Positions 9,096-18,178 of a stretch of 64,000 nt of DNA are shown here, piece by piece. Below the pieces are notes generated by a model. It did no database searches and was not told the origin of the DNA. It saw nothing but the letters and a program-made list of their open reading frames with translations. Location of the stretch: the NCBI RefSeq assembly GCF_013178945.1, contig NZ_JABFDM010000006.1:62001-126000 (forward strand), written 5' to 3'. Origin of the DNA: Bradyrhizobium aeschynomenes. Lineage in GTDB: Bacteria > Pseudomonadota > Alphaproteobacteria > Rhizobiales > Xanthobacteraceae. Numbering within the stretch: position 1 is the stretch's first letter; the number at the start of each line of letters is the position of its first letter. The translations under genes were made by a program, and so were the position numbers.

Positions 9096-9224
9096 AGCCT
9101 ACCGTCCGTGCATTGAAGTGACTGGATCCGACTTCGAGATGTGTGCTCACGCTAGCCCACAAGGGGAGAGGGTGCACCGTCCGTGTCGATGCAGCTCATC
9201 AGCTCAGCTGATAGTTCGGCAGTC

Positions 9225-10868
9225 CTACGCCGAGATCGCCTTGGCCGAGTTCACCTCGTTCCGCAGCAGGAATTTCTGGATCTTCCCCGTCGACGTCTTG
9301 GGGATCGGGCCGAACACCACGACCTTCGGCGTCTTGAAGCCGGACATGTGGCTGCGGCAATAGGCGATGATCTCGGCTTCGGTGGCCTGGGCGCCGTCCT
9401 TCAGCTCGATGAAGGCGCAGGGGACCTCGCCCCATTTCGGATCGGGCTTGGCGACCACGGCCGCGAACAGCACGGCCGGGTGCTTGTAGAGGATGTCCTC
9501 GACCTCGACGGAGGAGATGTTCTCGCCGCCGGAGATGATGATGTCCTTGGAGCGGTCCTTGATGATGACGTAGCCGTGCTCGTCGAGCACGCCGAGATCG
9601 CCGGTGTGAAACCAGCCGCCGGCAAACGCCTCCTGGGTTGCCGTCTCGTTCTTCAGATAACCCTTCATGACGATGTTGCCGCGGAACATGACCTCGCCGA
9701 TGGTCTCGCCGTCGCGTGGCACCTCCTGCATCGTCTCCGGATCGAGCACGGTGACGGCTTCCTGCAGCGGATACGGCACGCCCTGGCGGCGCTTCAGCCG
9801 AGCGCGCTCGGGCGCCGGCAAGTCGTCCCAACCCGGCTGCTCGGCGCAGACGGAGGCGGGGCCGTAGACCTCGGTGAGGCCGTAGACATGGGTCAGCTTG
9901 ATGCCGATGCTCTCGGCGCCCTCGAGCACCGCGACCGGCGGTGCGGCGCCGGCGATCAGGCCGACCACCGGCTTGTCGCGCTTGGCCTTGGGTGCGTCGG
10001 GGGCGTTGATCAGCACGTTGTAGACGATCGGCGCACCGCACATGTGGGTGACGCCGTGGGTCTTGATCAGTTCGAAGATCTTCGTCGGTTCGACCTTGCG
10101 CAGGCAGACATTGACGCCGGCGGCCGCCGCCATGGTCCACGGGAAGCACCAGCCGTTGCAGTGGAACATCGGCAGCGTCCAGAGATAGACCGGATGCTGG
10201 CCGAGCCCGCCCGCAAGGATGTTGCTCACGGCGTTGAGATAGGCGCCGCGATGATGGGTGACGACGCCCTTGGGATTGCCTGTTGTCCCCGACGTGTAGC
10301 TCATCGCGATCGCGTCCCATTCGTCCGTGGGACGGCGCGGCTCGAAGGAGGGATCGCCCGCGGCGACGGCTTCCTCGTACTCGATCTCGCCGATGCGGCT
10401 GCCGCCGGCATAGGAGGCATCGTCGACGTCGATGACGAACGGCTTCGCGCCGCTCATCAGCTTCAGCGCCTCGCTGATCACGCCCGAGAATTCAGGGTCG
10501 ACCAGGATGATCTTGGCCAGCCCGTGATCGAGCTGGAACGCGATCGACGGCGCGTCGAGCCGGATGTTCAGCGTATTGAGCACCGCGCCGGCCATCGGCA
10601 CGGCGAAATGGACCTCGTTCATCGCCGGGATGTTCGGCAGCATCGCCGCGACCGTGTCGCCCTCACCGATGCCACGGCCCGCGAGATACGACGCGAAGCG
10701 CCGGCAGCGCTCATAGGTCTGGCGCCAGGTGAAGCTGCGGCCCTCATAGACCGTGCTGACATGGTCGGGATAGACGGCCGCGCTGCGGGCCAGGAAGCTG
10801 AGCGGGGTCAGAGGCACGTAGTTGGCCGGCGTCTTGTCCAGGCCGATCTGATACTGGTTCGTGCTCAT
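9225..10868 (-). CDS. acyl-CoA synthetase (AMP-forming)
   Basis: A 547-residue member of the ANL superfamily: activates a carboxylic acid with ATP to an acyl-adenylate, then transfers it to CoA. The ATP-binding motif YTSGTTGNPKG lies near residue 190, the A5 motif VYGLTEVYGP in the middle, GWFHTGD and KDRSKDIIISGGENIS toward the C-terminus, and the catalytic lysine segment PKTSTGKIQKFLLR at the end. It resembles medium-chain or methylmercaptopropionyl-CoA ligases more than long-chain FadD; the substrate is not certain. It starts 28 bp after the TRAP permease gene on the same strand, so the imported acid is probably its substrate. Confidence 0.92.
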   Translation of the reverse strand: MSTNQYQIGLDKTPANYVPLTPLSFLARSAAVYPDHVSTVYEGRSFTWRQTYERCRRFASYLAGRGIGEGDTVAAMLPNIPAMNEVHFAVPMAGAVLNTLNIRLDAPSIAFQLDHGLAKIILVDPEFSGVISEALKLMSGAKPFVIDVDDASYAGGSRIGEIEYEEAVAAGDPSFEPRRPTDEWDAIAMSYTSGTTGNPKGVVTHHRGAYLNAVSNILAGGLGQHPVYLWTLPMFHCNGWCFPWTMAAAAGVNVCLRKVEPTKIFELIKTHGVTHMCGAPIVYNVLINAPDAPKAKRDKPVVGLIAGAAPPVAVLEGAESIGIKLTHVYGLTEVYGPASVCAEQPGWDDLPAPERARLKRRQGVPYPLQEAVTVLDPETMQEVPRDGETIGEVMFRGNIVMKGYLKNETATQEAFAGGWFHTGDLGVLDEHGYVIIKDRSKDIIISGGENISSVEVEDILYKHPAVLFAAVVAKPDPKWGEVPCAFIELKDGAQATEAEIIAYCRSHMSGFKTPKVVVFGPIPKTSTGKIQKFLLRNEVNSAKAISA

Positions 10869-10896
10869 CGCTGTCCTCCCTCGTCACCTCAAGAGT

Positions 10897-12783
10897 TTAC
10901 AGGAACCCGGTCGAAATCCACGGAAAAATCGCAACGATGATCAGGCCGATGAGAAGCGCCAGCATGTAGCCCCAGATCGGCCGGATGCCCTCGGCAGGAT
11001 CGACCCGGCCGATCGCGCAGGCGGCGTAATATCCGACCCCGAACGGCGGCGCGAACAGGCCGATTCCCATCGCCAGGATGACGATCATGGCATAATGCAC
11101 CTCGTGAACGCCGACGGCGCGCGCGATCGGAAACAGCAAGGGACCGAACAGCACGATCGCCGGGATGCCCTCGAGCACGCTGCCGAGGATCGTGAAGGCC
11201 ACGATCGAGACTGCGATGAAGGTCGCAGGCCCGCCCGGCAGCCCGGTCATCGCGGCCGCCAGCGAGCGCGAGAAGCCAGACTGCGTCAGGCCCCAGGCCA
11301 TGCCGGTGGCCGTGCCGATGATCAGCAGGATGGCACCGGACAGCGCCGCGGTCTCGATCAGCATCGGCATCAGCCGGCGCCAGTCGAAGCGACGATAGAT
11401 CAGCAGGCCGGCGAGCACGCCATAGACGATGCCGATGGTCGAGACTTCTGTGGCTGTGGCGATGCCCTCGACCACAGCGGCGCGGATCACGAAGGGCAGG
11501 GCCAGGGCAGGGACCGAGACGACGAACGCCTTGCCGATCTCGGCGCCGGTGGCGCGGCGCACGCCGCTCATGTCCTCGCCCCGATAGCGCCACCACACCA
11601 GCGCGCACAGCGTGGCTGCCAGCACCACGCCCGGCAGCAGGCCGCCGGTGAACAGCGCCGCGATCGAGACGCCGGTGACCGAGCCGATGGTGATCAGCAC
11701 CAGGCTCGGCGGAATGGTCTCGGTCTGCGCGCCGGTCGCGGCGAGCAGGGCGACGAGATCGCCCGGCTTGGCGCCGCGCGCCTTCATCTCCGGAAACAGC
11801 ACCGGCGCGACCGCCGCCATATCAGCGGCTTTGGCACCGGAGATGCCGGACACGAGATACATCGCGCCGACCAGCACGTAATGCAGTCCGCCGCGGACGT
11901 GGCCGAGCAGGCTCGCGAGGAACGCCACCATGGCGCGGGCCATGCCGGTCATTTCGATCAAGAGGCCGAGGAAGACGAACAGCGGCACGGAGAGCAGGAT
12001 CAGGTGGCTCATGCCCTCGTCCATGCGGCCGACCAGCACCATCAGCGGCGTGCGCGTCGTCAGCGCCAGATAGCCGAAGATCGCGAGCCCGAACGCGAAC
12101 GCGATCGGCACGCCGGCGAAGACGCAGAAGCCGACCACGCCGACGAAGAAGATCACGAGGTTGAGGTTGCCGAGCGGCTTCAGGACCGGCTGCGCCAGCC
12201 AGAACAGCGCCAGGATTGCCGCGATGGACACGACGGCCAGCAGCATCGTCCTGGCGTTTGCCGCGCGCGCCAGGCGGATCAGCGCGAACAGCGCCATCAG
12301 GCCGATGCCGACCGGCAGCGCCGCCGCGCGGCAGATGTTGGAGATCTGCAGCGCCGGCGTGGTGATGTAGCTTTCCTCGTAGGCGTATTCCCAGGCCGGC
12401 CAGGCGATCATGACCAGGAACGCCAGCGCGGCGGACGTTGCGACGAGATCGAGATAGGCACGCAAGCTCGGGCTTGCGCGCGCCACCATGGCCGTCATGC
12501 GCATGTGCTCGCCGCGACGGAACGCCACTGCGGCGCCGAGCATCGCGAGCCACAGGAACAGGATCGAGGCCAGCTCGTCCGACCAGATCAGCGGCTGGTG
12601 CAGGACGTAGCGCGCGACCACGCCAGCGAACAGGATGACGATCTCGGCCACGACGAGCAGCGCAGCCGGGATCTCGACCAGGAGGCCGAGCAGGGCCTCC
12701 AGCCGGTCGAGCCAGGACCACCGGCGAGGGGTCTCGATGACCACCTCGCTGATGGCTATTTCCGTGAACTCGGCATGCGCCAT
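10897..12783 (-). CDS. TRAP transporter, fused small and large permease subunits (DctQM)
   Basis: A 628-residue inner-membrane permease. Residues ~25-170 are the four-helix DctQ part (LEALLGLLVEIPAALLVVAE, then VVARYVLHQPLIWSDELA, then RRGEHMRM), and from ~200 the DctM part with about 12 helices (FFVGVVGFCVFAGVPIAFAF and GLLIEMTGMARAMVAF). Together with a binding protein it imports organic acids using the sodium gradient. Fusion of Q and M is a known arrangement. It lies 33 bp after dctP and 28 bp before the acyl-CoA ligase. Confidence 0.93.
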   Translation of the reverse strand: MAHAEFTEIAISEVVIETPRRWSWLDRLEALLGLLVEIPAALLVVAEIVILFAGVVARYVLHQPLIWSDELASILFLWLAMLGAAVAFRRGEHMRMTAMVARASPSLRAYLDLVATSAALAFLVMIAWPAWEYAYEESYITTPALQISNICRAAALPVGIGLMALFALIRLARAANARTMLLAVVSIAAILALFWLAQPVLKPLGNLNLVIFFVGVVGFCVFAGVPIAFAFGLAIFGYLALTTRTPLMVLVGRMDEGMSHLILLSVPLFVFLGLLIEMTGMARAMVAFLASLLGHVRGGLHYVLVGAMYLVSGISGAKAADMAAVAPVLFPEMKARGAKPGDLVALLAATGAQTETIPPSLVLITIGSVTGVSIAALFTGGLLPGVVLAATLCALVWWRYRGEDMSGVRRATGAEIGKAFVVSVPALALPFVIRAAVVEGIATATEVSTIGIVYGVLAGLLIYRRFDWRRLMPMLIETAALSGAILLIIGTATGMAWGLTQSGFSRSLAAAMTGLPGGPATFIAVSIVAFTILGSVLEGIPAIVLFGPLLFPIARAVGVHEVHYAMIVILAMGIGLFAPPFGVGYYAACAIGRVDPAEGIRPIWGYMLALLIGLIIVAIFPWISTGFL

Positions 12784-12816
12784 GACGTCACCCGAACGCG
12801 CGCAACTGAGACCAGC

Positions 12817-13836
12817 CTACGACAGCTTGCCGACCGCCTTTTCCAGCAAACCCCAGGCCTCGTCGCCATACTTGCCCTTCCATTCGGCGTAGAAGCCGGC
12901 GGTGCGCAGCTTGTCGCGGAACGGCGCGACGTTGGGCTGATTGAACGTCAGGCCCTTGGCCGCAAGGTCCGCCTGCAGGCCCGCATTGAGCTTGGCGACG
13001 TCCTCGCGCTCCTTCACCGCGGCGGCGTTGATGTGCTTGGCGACGGTCGCGCGCATATCGGCCGGCACGGCCTCCCAGGCGCGGCGATTGGCCAGGAACC
13101 AGAAGCCGTCCCACATGTGGTTGGTCAGCGAGCAGTATTTCTGGACCTCGTACAGCTTGGCCGTCGAGATGATCGCCAGCGGATTCTCCTGGCCTTCGAC
13201 GACCTTGGTCTGCAGCGCCGAATAGACCTCGCTGAAATTGATCGAGGCGGGCGCCGCCTCGAACGCCTTGAACATCGAGGTCCACAGCGGCGACACCGGC
13301 ACGCGGATCTTGAAGCCCTTGAGATCGTCCGGACCGTTGATCGCCTTGGTCGACGATGTCGTCTGGCGGAAGCCGTTGTCCCAGATCTTGTCCATGACCA
13401 TCAGACCGGCCTTGTTGATCTGGCCGCGCACATAGGCGCCGAGATCGCCGTCCATGGCCTTCCAGACCGTATCGTAGTCCGGAAACGCAAAGCCGATGCC
13501 GTTGATGGATGCTGCCGGCACCAGGGTCGCCAGGATCAGGCCGGACAACGTGAAAAACTCGACGCCGCCGGAACGGATCTGGCTCAGCATGTCGGTGTCG
13601 GAGCCGAGCTGGTTGTTCGGGAAGATCTGCAGGTCGAACTTGCCGTTGGTCTCGGCCTTGATCGCCGCCGCCATCTCCTTGGCGCGGACGTTGAGCGGAT
13701 GCGTGTCGGGCAGGTTGTTGGCGTATTTGTAGGTGAACTCGGCGCTCTCAGCGCGCGCGACATGCGGGGCCGCAATCCCACCCAGAACGGCCGAGGCCGC
13801 CGTGGCCTTCAACAGCGCGCGTCGTGACAGGCTCAT
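12817..13836 (-). CDS. dctP: TRAP transporter substrate-binding protein DctP
   Basis: A 339-residue periplasmic binding protein for the TRAP permease downstream. The N-terminus MSLSRRALLKATAASAVLGG has a Tat-like SRRALLK motif, a hydrophobic core and an Ala-X-Ala-type cleavage site (VARA) near residue 28. The body shows family features: NLPDTHPLNVRAKEMA, FPNNQLGSDTDMLSQIRSGG, and an Arg in KIRVPVSP that normally binds the ligand carboxylate. The start ATG has AGGGAGAAA upstream, directly preceded by a 14-bp perfect palindrome (13851-13864). Confidence 0.93.
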   Translation of the reverse strand: MSLSRRALLKATAASAVLGGIAAPHVARAESAEFTYKYANNLPDTHPLNVRAKEMAAAIKAETNGKFDLQIFPNNQLGSDTDMLSQIRSGGVEFFTLSGLILATLVPAASINGIGFAFPDYDTVWKAMDGDLGAYVRGQINKAGLMVMDKIWDNGFRQTTSSTKAINGPDDLKGFKIRVPVSPLWTSMFKAFEAAPASINFSEVYSALQTKVVEGQENPLAIISTAKLYEVQKYCSLTNHMWDGFWFLANRRAWEAVPADMRATVAKHINAAAVKEREDVAKLNAGLQADLAAKGLTFNQPNVAPFRDKLRTAGFYAEWKGKYGDEAWGLLEKAVGKLS

Positions 13837-14268
13837 TCTCGTTTCTCCCTGAAGAAGCTTCTTCTTGTTGCATCGCGCCGCGGGCGACGCCGGACGAATC
13901 CGGCGACGTCAGCGACATCATCTGCGCTTATTGCAGCGATGGGCCGCAGCAGCAATATCGGCGTTCGCAGCGGGCCATGCGCGGTGCGATTCCCGCCTGT
14001 CTGCAAGGTGCGGAAGATCGAGCTGCCGAGGCGTGCCGGAGCGTCCGCCGCGGCCGAAATATGAGGCTTTGGCGCCAAGCCCTTGATCTGTCGCGACATA
14101 TAAATATTCCATAATATACCTTATGCGAATTGGTCATCTGGGGCTTGGCCAGCGCCCTCTATGGGTCCTCGTCTTCGCTTAGCATCGGGTCTCTCGCTAT
14201 TTTGGGATTCAGGGCCCGCGTCCCCGCGCGAGCTGTCGCGACCGGACCATGACCAGATCACATGAGCC
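13837..14268. promoter_or_regulatory. upstream region of the TRAP operon with palindromes
   Basis: About 430 bp without a convincing gene. Next to dctP is the perfect palindrome GAAGAAGCTTCTTC (13851-13864). Further up, an unusually AT-rich island holds a near-palindrome CATAATATACCTTATG (14110-14125), the sort of TATAC-centred site bound by GntR-family regulators of TRAP and catabolic operons. No such regulator gene is in the window, so the assignment is a guess. Short open frames here lack good starts. Confidence 0.35.
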
Positions 14269-14556
14269 TCAGGGACCCAGACAGTGATACAACGGAGAAT
14301 ACTGAGCATCGTCAGGCGCGGGAATCCAGTCCATCGGATGGGCACAGAAGCCGCGCGCTTCGGCCAGCATGAGAAAGTCACGAAGCGAGCCGTTGCCGAA
14401 CGGCGTTTCGTAGTCGAGAATGGCACGAAAGGCCATGCGCGCCCCATCGTTCATGCACGCGAGGCCGAGCTTCGGCAGATGCGACGTCAGTTGGGCGTCG
14501 GCGGCGCGGGTGACGGCATGGCGTCGTTTGATCTTCCGCAGCTGGCCAATGGACAT
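14269..14556 (-). CDS. hypothetical protein (95 aa)
   Basis: A small soluble protein with a basic N-terminus (RKIKRRH) and a composition unlike random antisense frames: AFRAILDYETPFGNGSLRDF, then MLAEARGFCAHPMDWIPAP, ending DAQYSPLYHCLGP. No family recognised. ATG 14556 is preferred over a TTG at 14592 because AAGGATG precedes it at good spacing. It is isolated between the TRAP operon and the membrane coiled-coil gene. Confidence 0.6.
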   Translation of the reverse strand: MSIGQLRKIKRRHAVTRAADAQLTSHLPKLGLACMNDGARMAFRAILDYETPFGNGSLRDFLMLAEARGFCAHPMDWIPAPDDAQYSPLYHCLGP

Positions 14557-14817
14557 CCGTTCATCCTTCGACCGTGTGGCGTTTGCCGCCAATTGATTTG
14601 TCTGCTTGTGCGCCCGGCCCTTTGACGCGGCACCCTAGCGGCCAGAGATTGAGGTTCGGCTAAGATCCATGCCCGGTCATCGAAACTGCACGTGGTCTTG
14701 TTTCCCTGTGCGAAATCGCCCCTCGTTGGTCACCCCTCAGTCTTCGTTTGGTCAAAGCCCTTGGCCAAATCGCTGGCGGGATTGGGCACGGGCGCATCGC
14801 GTACAGGACCCGAGGAC

Positions 14818-15669
14818 ATGTCAGTTCAGTCGACGCCGAAGGAAGTTGATCCGGGCGATGTCGCCGCGCTGCCGCCCGAGAAGGACATTTGCGAGGATAT
14901 CTATCAGCGTGTCCTGGCCGAGGTCCGCGTCCGCATCGATCAGAGGATCGCGGCGATCGAGGCACGGGCGGCAGCTGACGCGGTCGAAGCCGGCGTCATT
15001 CCTGCAGACGACGAAGCTGCAGATGTGGAAGCTGTAGATGCGCCTCCGCCCCCACGCCGCCGGCCGCTGTTGCGAGCCGCCGTCACGCTGCTGGCCTCGG
15101 CCGGACTGGTCGGCGCTGTCGTCACCTTGGCGCGTGATCATACCGAGGCCATCACATCGGTCACGGACCGGATCGACGCAGCCATTCAGTCCGTCCGCGA
15201 GAACCTGCCGAAGACGGCGTCGACCGGCGCGTCCGACACGGTGACCAGTCAACCGCGTGCCGACGATCACGCGCAGATGGACCTTGCCTCAGCACCGCAG
15301 CCGGCCATCCCGTTGCCGGATGCCTCCCCCTCGCCCGATACGTCGGCTGGACGATCCAGCGACCCATCCTCGGCGATGGCCGAGGCCACGCCCGAACGGG
15401 ACATGCCCCCAGCCGGCGATCGCGATATCGCTCCTCTGATCGAGAAGATCGCCCATGATGTCGCCGAGCTGCAGAGCGGGCTCCAGAACCTGAAGGCGAG
15501 CCAGGAGCAGGCGAGCCGCGATCACACCAGGGCGATCGAGCAGTTGCAGGCGAGCCAAGACCAGCTCGCGCGCGCATTCCGCGCCTCGAAGGCCGAGCCG
15601 GCGACCGTCGGCGCCGCTGCGCGGCTGGCGCCCCGACCGCCGCAGGCGCGCCCTCCCCGGTTTCCATGA
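14818..15669 (+). CDS. single-pass membrane protein with coiled-coil C-terminus (paralogue 1)
   Basis: A 283-residue protein of unknown function. Residues 22-50 (EDIYQRVLAEVRVRIDQRIA) form a helical cytosolic head, then a single membrane helix near 80-100 (AAVTLLASAGLVGAVVTLA), a Pro/Ser/Ala linker, and a C-terminal helix with LIEKIAHDVAELQSGLQNL and ASRDHTRAIEQLQASQDQL. The gene at 21870 encodes the same architecture with near-identical head and tail motifs. Start ATG 14818 has GAGGA upstream. The pair flanks the Liv-type importer. Function cannot be inferred. Confidence 0.8.
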   Translation: MSVQSTPKEVDPGDVAALPPEKDICEDIYQRVLAEVRVRIDQRIAAIEARAAADAVEAGVIPADDEAADVEAVDAPPPPRRRPLLRAAVTLLASAGLVGAVVTLARDHTEAITSVTDRIDAAIQSVRENLPKTASTGASDTVTSQPRADDHAQMDLASAPQPAIPLPDASPSPDTSAGRSSDPSSAMAEATPERDMPPAGDRDIAPLIEKIAHDVAELQSGLQNLKASQEQASRDHTRAIEQLQASQDQLARAFRASKAEPATVGAAARLAPRPPQARPPRFP

Positions 15670-15783
15670 CGGCAGACCCAGCCGCCCGATTCCGATCGTT
15701 CGCGGCGGCTCGGATCTCCGCAGGCATCGCGTGCTCGACAGCATTGAAACGAGCCGGACGATCCCTGCTCTCCGCTCAAAACC

Positions 15784-17250
15784 TCACAGATAGTTCGCCG
15801 CGGCTTCGGCCTCGAATCGACCAGGCGGACCTTCCCAGACGATCCTGGCGTGATCGAGCACATAGACACGGTCGGCGTGCGGCAGCGCGAAGGTGACGTT
15901 CTGCTCGCCGAGCAGCACCGTGATGTTCGTCGTCTCGCGCAAGCGATCCAGCGCCTTCGACAGCGTTTCCAGGATGACCGGCGCGAGCCCGAGCGTCGGC
16001 TCGTCGAGGATCAGGAGCTTGGGCCTCATCATCAGCGCGCGGGCAATCGCCAGCATCTGCTGCTCGCCGCCGGACAACGTGCGTGCGAGCTGCGGCTGTC
16101 GCGACTTGAGAATGGGGAAGAGCCCGAACAGCCATTCGAGGCGGGCGCTGCGCTCCGCGTCTTCCAATGCATTGCCGCCGAGCTCGAGATTTTCGCGTAC
16201 GGTCATGTCGCCGAACAGCTCGCGCGTTTCTGGGCATTGCACGATGCCGGAGCGCGCGATCTGCGCCGCCGAGCTGCCCAAAAGGCTGCGCCCTGCCCAT
16301 TTCACCTCCCCGGAATACGGCACGAGACCTGAGATCGCGTTGAACAGCGTCGTCTTGCCGGCGCCGTTGAGGCCGACGACAGAGACGAACTCGCCCTCAT
16401 GGACGTGCAGCGAGACGTCCTGCAGCGCCTGCGCCTTGCCATAGAGCACGCCGACATTGTCGACCTGCAGTGCGGGCAACACATCCTTGAAGCTCGCCTC
16501 CGGCCGCGCAGTCGAGACCAGCGCGCCGCCGAGATAGACGCGCCGGACGGTCTCGTCCTGCATCACGTCGGTCGCCCGTCCCTCGGCGATCCTCTCGCCG
16601 AGATACATCGCCAGCACGCGGTCGACCAGCGCCGAGACGCTCTTGACGTTGTGATCGACCAGCAGCACGGCCCTGCCGTCGTCGCGAAACTCGCGGATCA
16701 GATTGGAGAAGTCGGCGACCTCGGACGCGGTCAGGCCGGCAAAAGGCTCGTCCACCAGCACCAGCTTGGGGCTGCGCGCCACGGCCTTCGCAAGCTCCAG
16801 ACGGCGCAGATCGGCAAAGGCGAGTGTCGGCGGCCGCCGGTCGATGACGCCACCGAGCCCGACGCGCTCGGCGATCGATCGCGCCCTGTGGTCCACGTCC
16901 TTGTCGGCGAACAGCCGCGTCAGCTTGTCGGGCAGCAGCGCGACCTTGATGTTCTCCAGCACGGTCTGGCGCGCGAGTGGACGGGAATGCTGAAACACCA
17001 GCCCGACGCCCATGCGCGCGATGCGGTGCGACGGCAACCCGGCCAGCTCGACGCCATCGAGCTTGACCGAGCCCGCGGTCGGCCGCTCGACGCCCATGAC
17101 GCTTTTCATCGCGGTCGACTTGCCCGAGCCGTTCGGCCCGATCAGCCCGAGGATCTCACCGGGTCGGATCGAGAAGCTCAGGTTCTTGACGGCGACGAGG
17201 CCGCCGAAGCGCTTGGTGAGACCGCTGACCTCCAGCATCGGCGCACTCAT
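15784..17250 (-). CDS. fused branched-chain amino acid-type ABC transporter ATPases (LivG-LivF)
   Basis: One 488-residue polypeptide holding two complete ABC domains that are normally separate proteins. The first (~5-245) is LivG-like with Walker A GPNGSGKST and Walker B LVLVDEPFAGL. Its signature is degenerate (AFADLRRLELAKA in place of LSYGQQRRLEIARA). The second (~260-488) is LivF-like with GLNGAGKTT, a canonical LSGGEQQMLAIARAL and LLILDEPTLGL. It powers the LivHM permease encoded just upstream; the start codon overlaps the livM stop (ATGA-type). Confidence 0.93.
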   Translation of the reverse strand: MSAPMLEVSGLTKRFGGLVAVKNLSFSIRPGEILGLIGPNGSGKSTAMKSVMGVERPTAGSVKLDGVELAGLPSHRIARMGVGLVFQHSRPLARQTVLENIKVALLPDKLTRLFADKDVDHRARSIAERVGLGGVIDRRPPTLAFADLRRLELAKAVARSPKLVLVDEPFAGLTASEVADFSNLIREFRDDGRAVLLVDHNVKSVSALVDRVLAMYLGERIAEGRATDVMQDETVRRVYLGGALVSTARPEASFKDVLPALQVDNVGVLYGKAQALQDVSLHVHEGEFVSVVGLNGAGKTTLFNAISGLVPYSGEVKWAGRSLLGSSAAQIARSGIVQCPETRELFGDMTVRENLELGGNALEDAERSARLEWLFGLFPILKSRQPQLARTLSGGEQQMLAIARALMMRPKLLILDEPTLGLAPVILETLSKALDRLRETTNITVLLGEQNVTFALPHADRVYVLDHARIVWEGPPGRFEAEAAANYL

Positions 17251-18176
17251 GCTCTGGCCCCTCCCCTGATGATGCCGAGGAAACCGTCGGGAAAGAACAG
17301 GATGACCGCGAGCGCGATGACCGAGACGATCAGCGTGGCGAGCTCACCAAGCGGCCGCAGCAGCTCGCCCATGCCGATCAGGAAGACCGCACCGATCGCG
17401 GCGCCGATCACCGTGCGCCGGCCGCCGAGCACGGCGGCAATGATGATCTGCACGCCGACGCCGACATCGACGAAGGTCGAGACTGACGCCGTCCCCATGT
17501 AGAACACCATCAGCGCGCCGGCGAGCCCGGAGAAGAACGCGCTGACGACGAAGGCGGCGAGCTTGTGCTTGGTGACGTTGAAGCCGAGTGCGCCGGCCTG
17601 GACCTTGTCCTGGCCGCTCGCCTGCAGGATCAGGCCGATGGCGCTGCGCGACAAGCCGAACAGGATCGCGCCTGAGACCAGCATGAAGCCGAGCGCGATC
17701 CAGTAGTTGGTCCTGGCATCGATCGAGATCACGTCGGGCACGGCCAGGCCGATCTCACCGCCGGTGAGCCCCGCCGCGACGACGATGAAGTTCTGCAGCA
17801 TCAGCACCGCCACCAGCGTGGTCAGGCCGAAATACGGCCCGCTGACGCGCAAGGCCGGCAGCGCCAGCACGACGCCGCCGATCACGGCCGCCAGCGCGCC
17901 GGCCGCGATGCACAGCCAGATCGACAGGCCTGGCGAAAAATGCGCATCGAGAATGCCCGCCGTATAGGCGCCGACGCCGATCAGGAAGGTCGGGCCGAAA
18001 TTCACCTCGCCGGCAAAGCCGAACAGCAGGTCCCAGGACATTGCGAACACGGCCGTGTAGTACGCGACCGTCAACAGCCCGAGGACGTAGCCGGAGACGT
18101 AGGTCGGCAGCACCAGCGCGACGAGGACGGTGACCAGGCCGATCCAGAACAGTCGTGATGAAACGAATGCCGGCAT
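17247..18176 (-). CDS. livM: branched-chain amino acid-type ABC permease LivM
   Basis: A 309-residue inner-membrane permease with about nine hydrophobic helices (FWIGLVTVLVALVLPTYVSG onward). It contains the family motif FAGEVNFGPTFLIGVGAYTAG and the EAA-like loop around SGQDKVQAGALGFNVTKHK. Start ATG 18176 lies directly after the livH stop; the longer open frame upstream reads out of frame through livH and is not real. Confidence 0.93.
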   Translation of the reverse strand: MPAFVSSRLFWIGLVTVLVALVLPTYVSGYVLGLLTVAYYTAVFAMSWDLLFGFAGEVNFGPTFLIGVGAYTAGILDAHFSPGLSIWLCIAAGALAAVIGGVVLALPALRVSGPYFGLTTLVAVLMLQNFIVVAAGLTGGEIGLAVPDVISIDARTNYWIALGFMLVSGAILFGLSRSAIGLILQASGQDKVQAGALGFNVTKHKLAAFVVSAFFSGLAGALMVFYMGTASVSTFVDVGVGVQIIIAAVLGGRRTVIGAAIGAVFLIGMGELLRPLGELATLIVSVIALAVILFFPDGFLGIIRGGARA

Positions 18177-18178
18177 GC

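Noticed and set aside
8835..9116. Short open frame reading LTPTLSPQAGRG
   Set aside because: This phrase is the translation of the palindromic repeat B, not a gene.
10861..13827. A 988-codon plus-strand open frame across the TRAP operon
   Set aside because: It is antisense to three genes with clear family motifs. Its product is rich in Arg, Asp, Gln and His, the usual mirror of GC-rich coding DNA.
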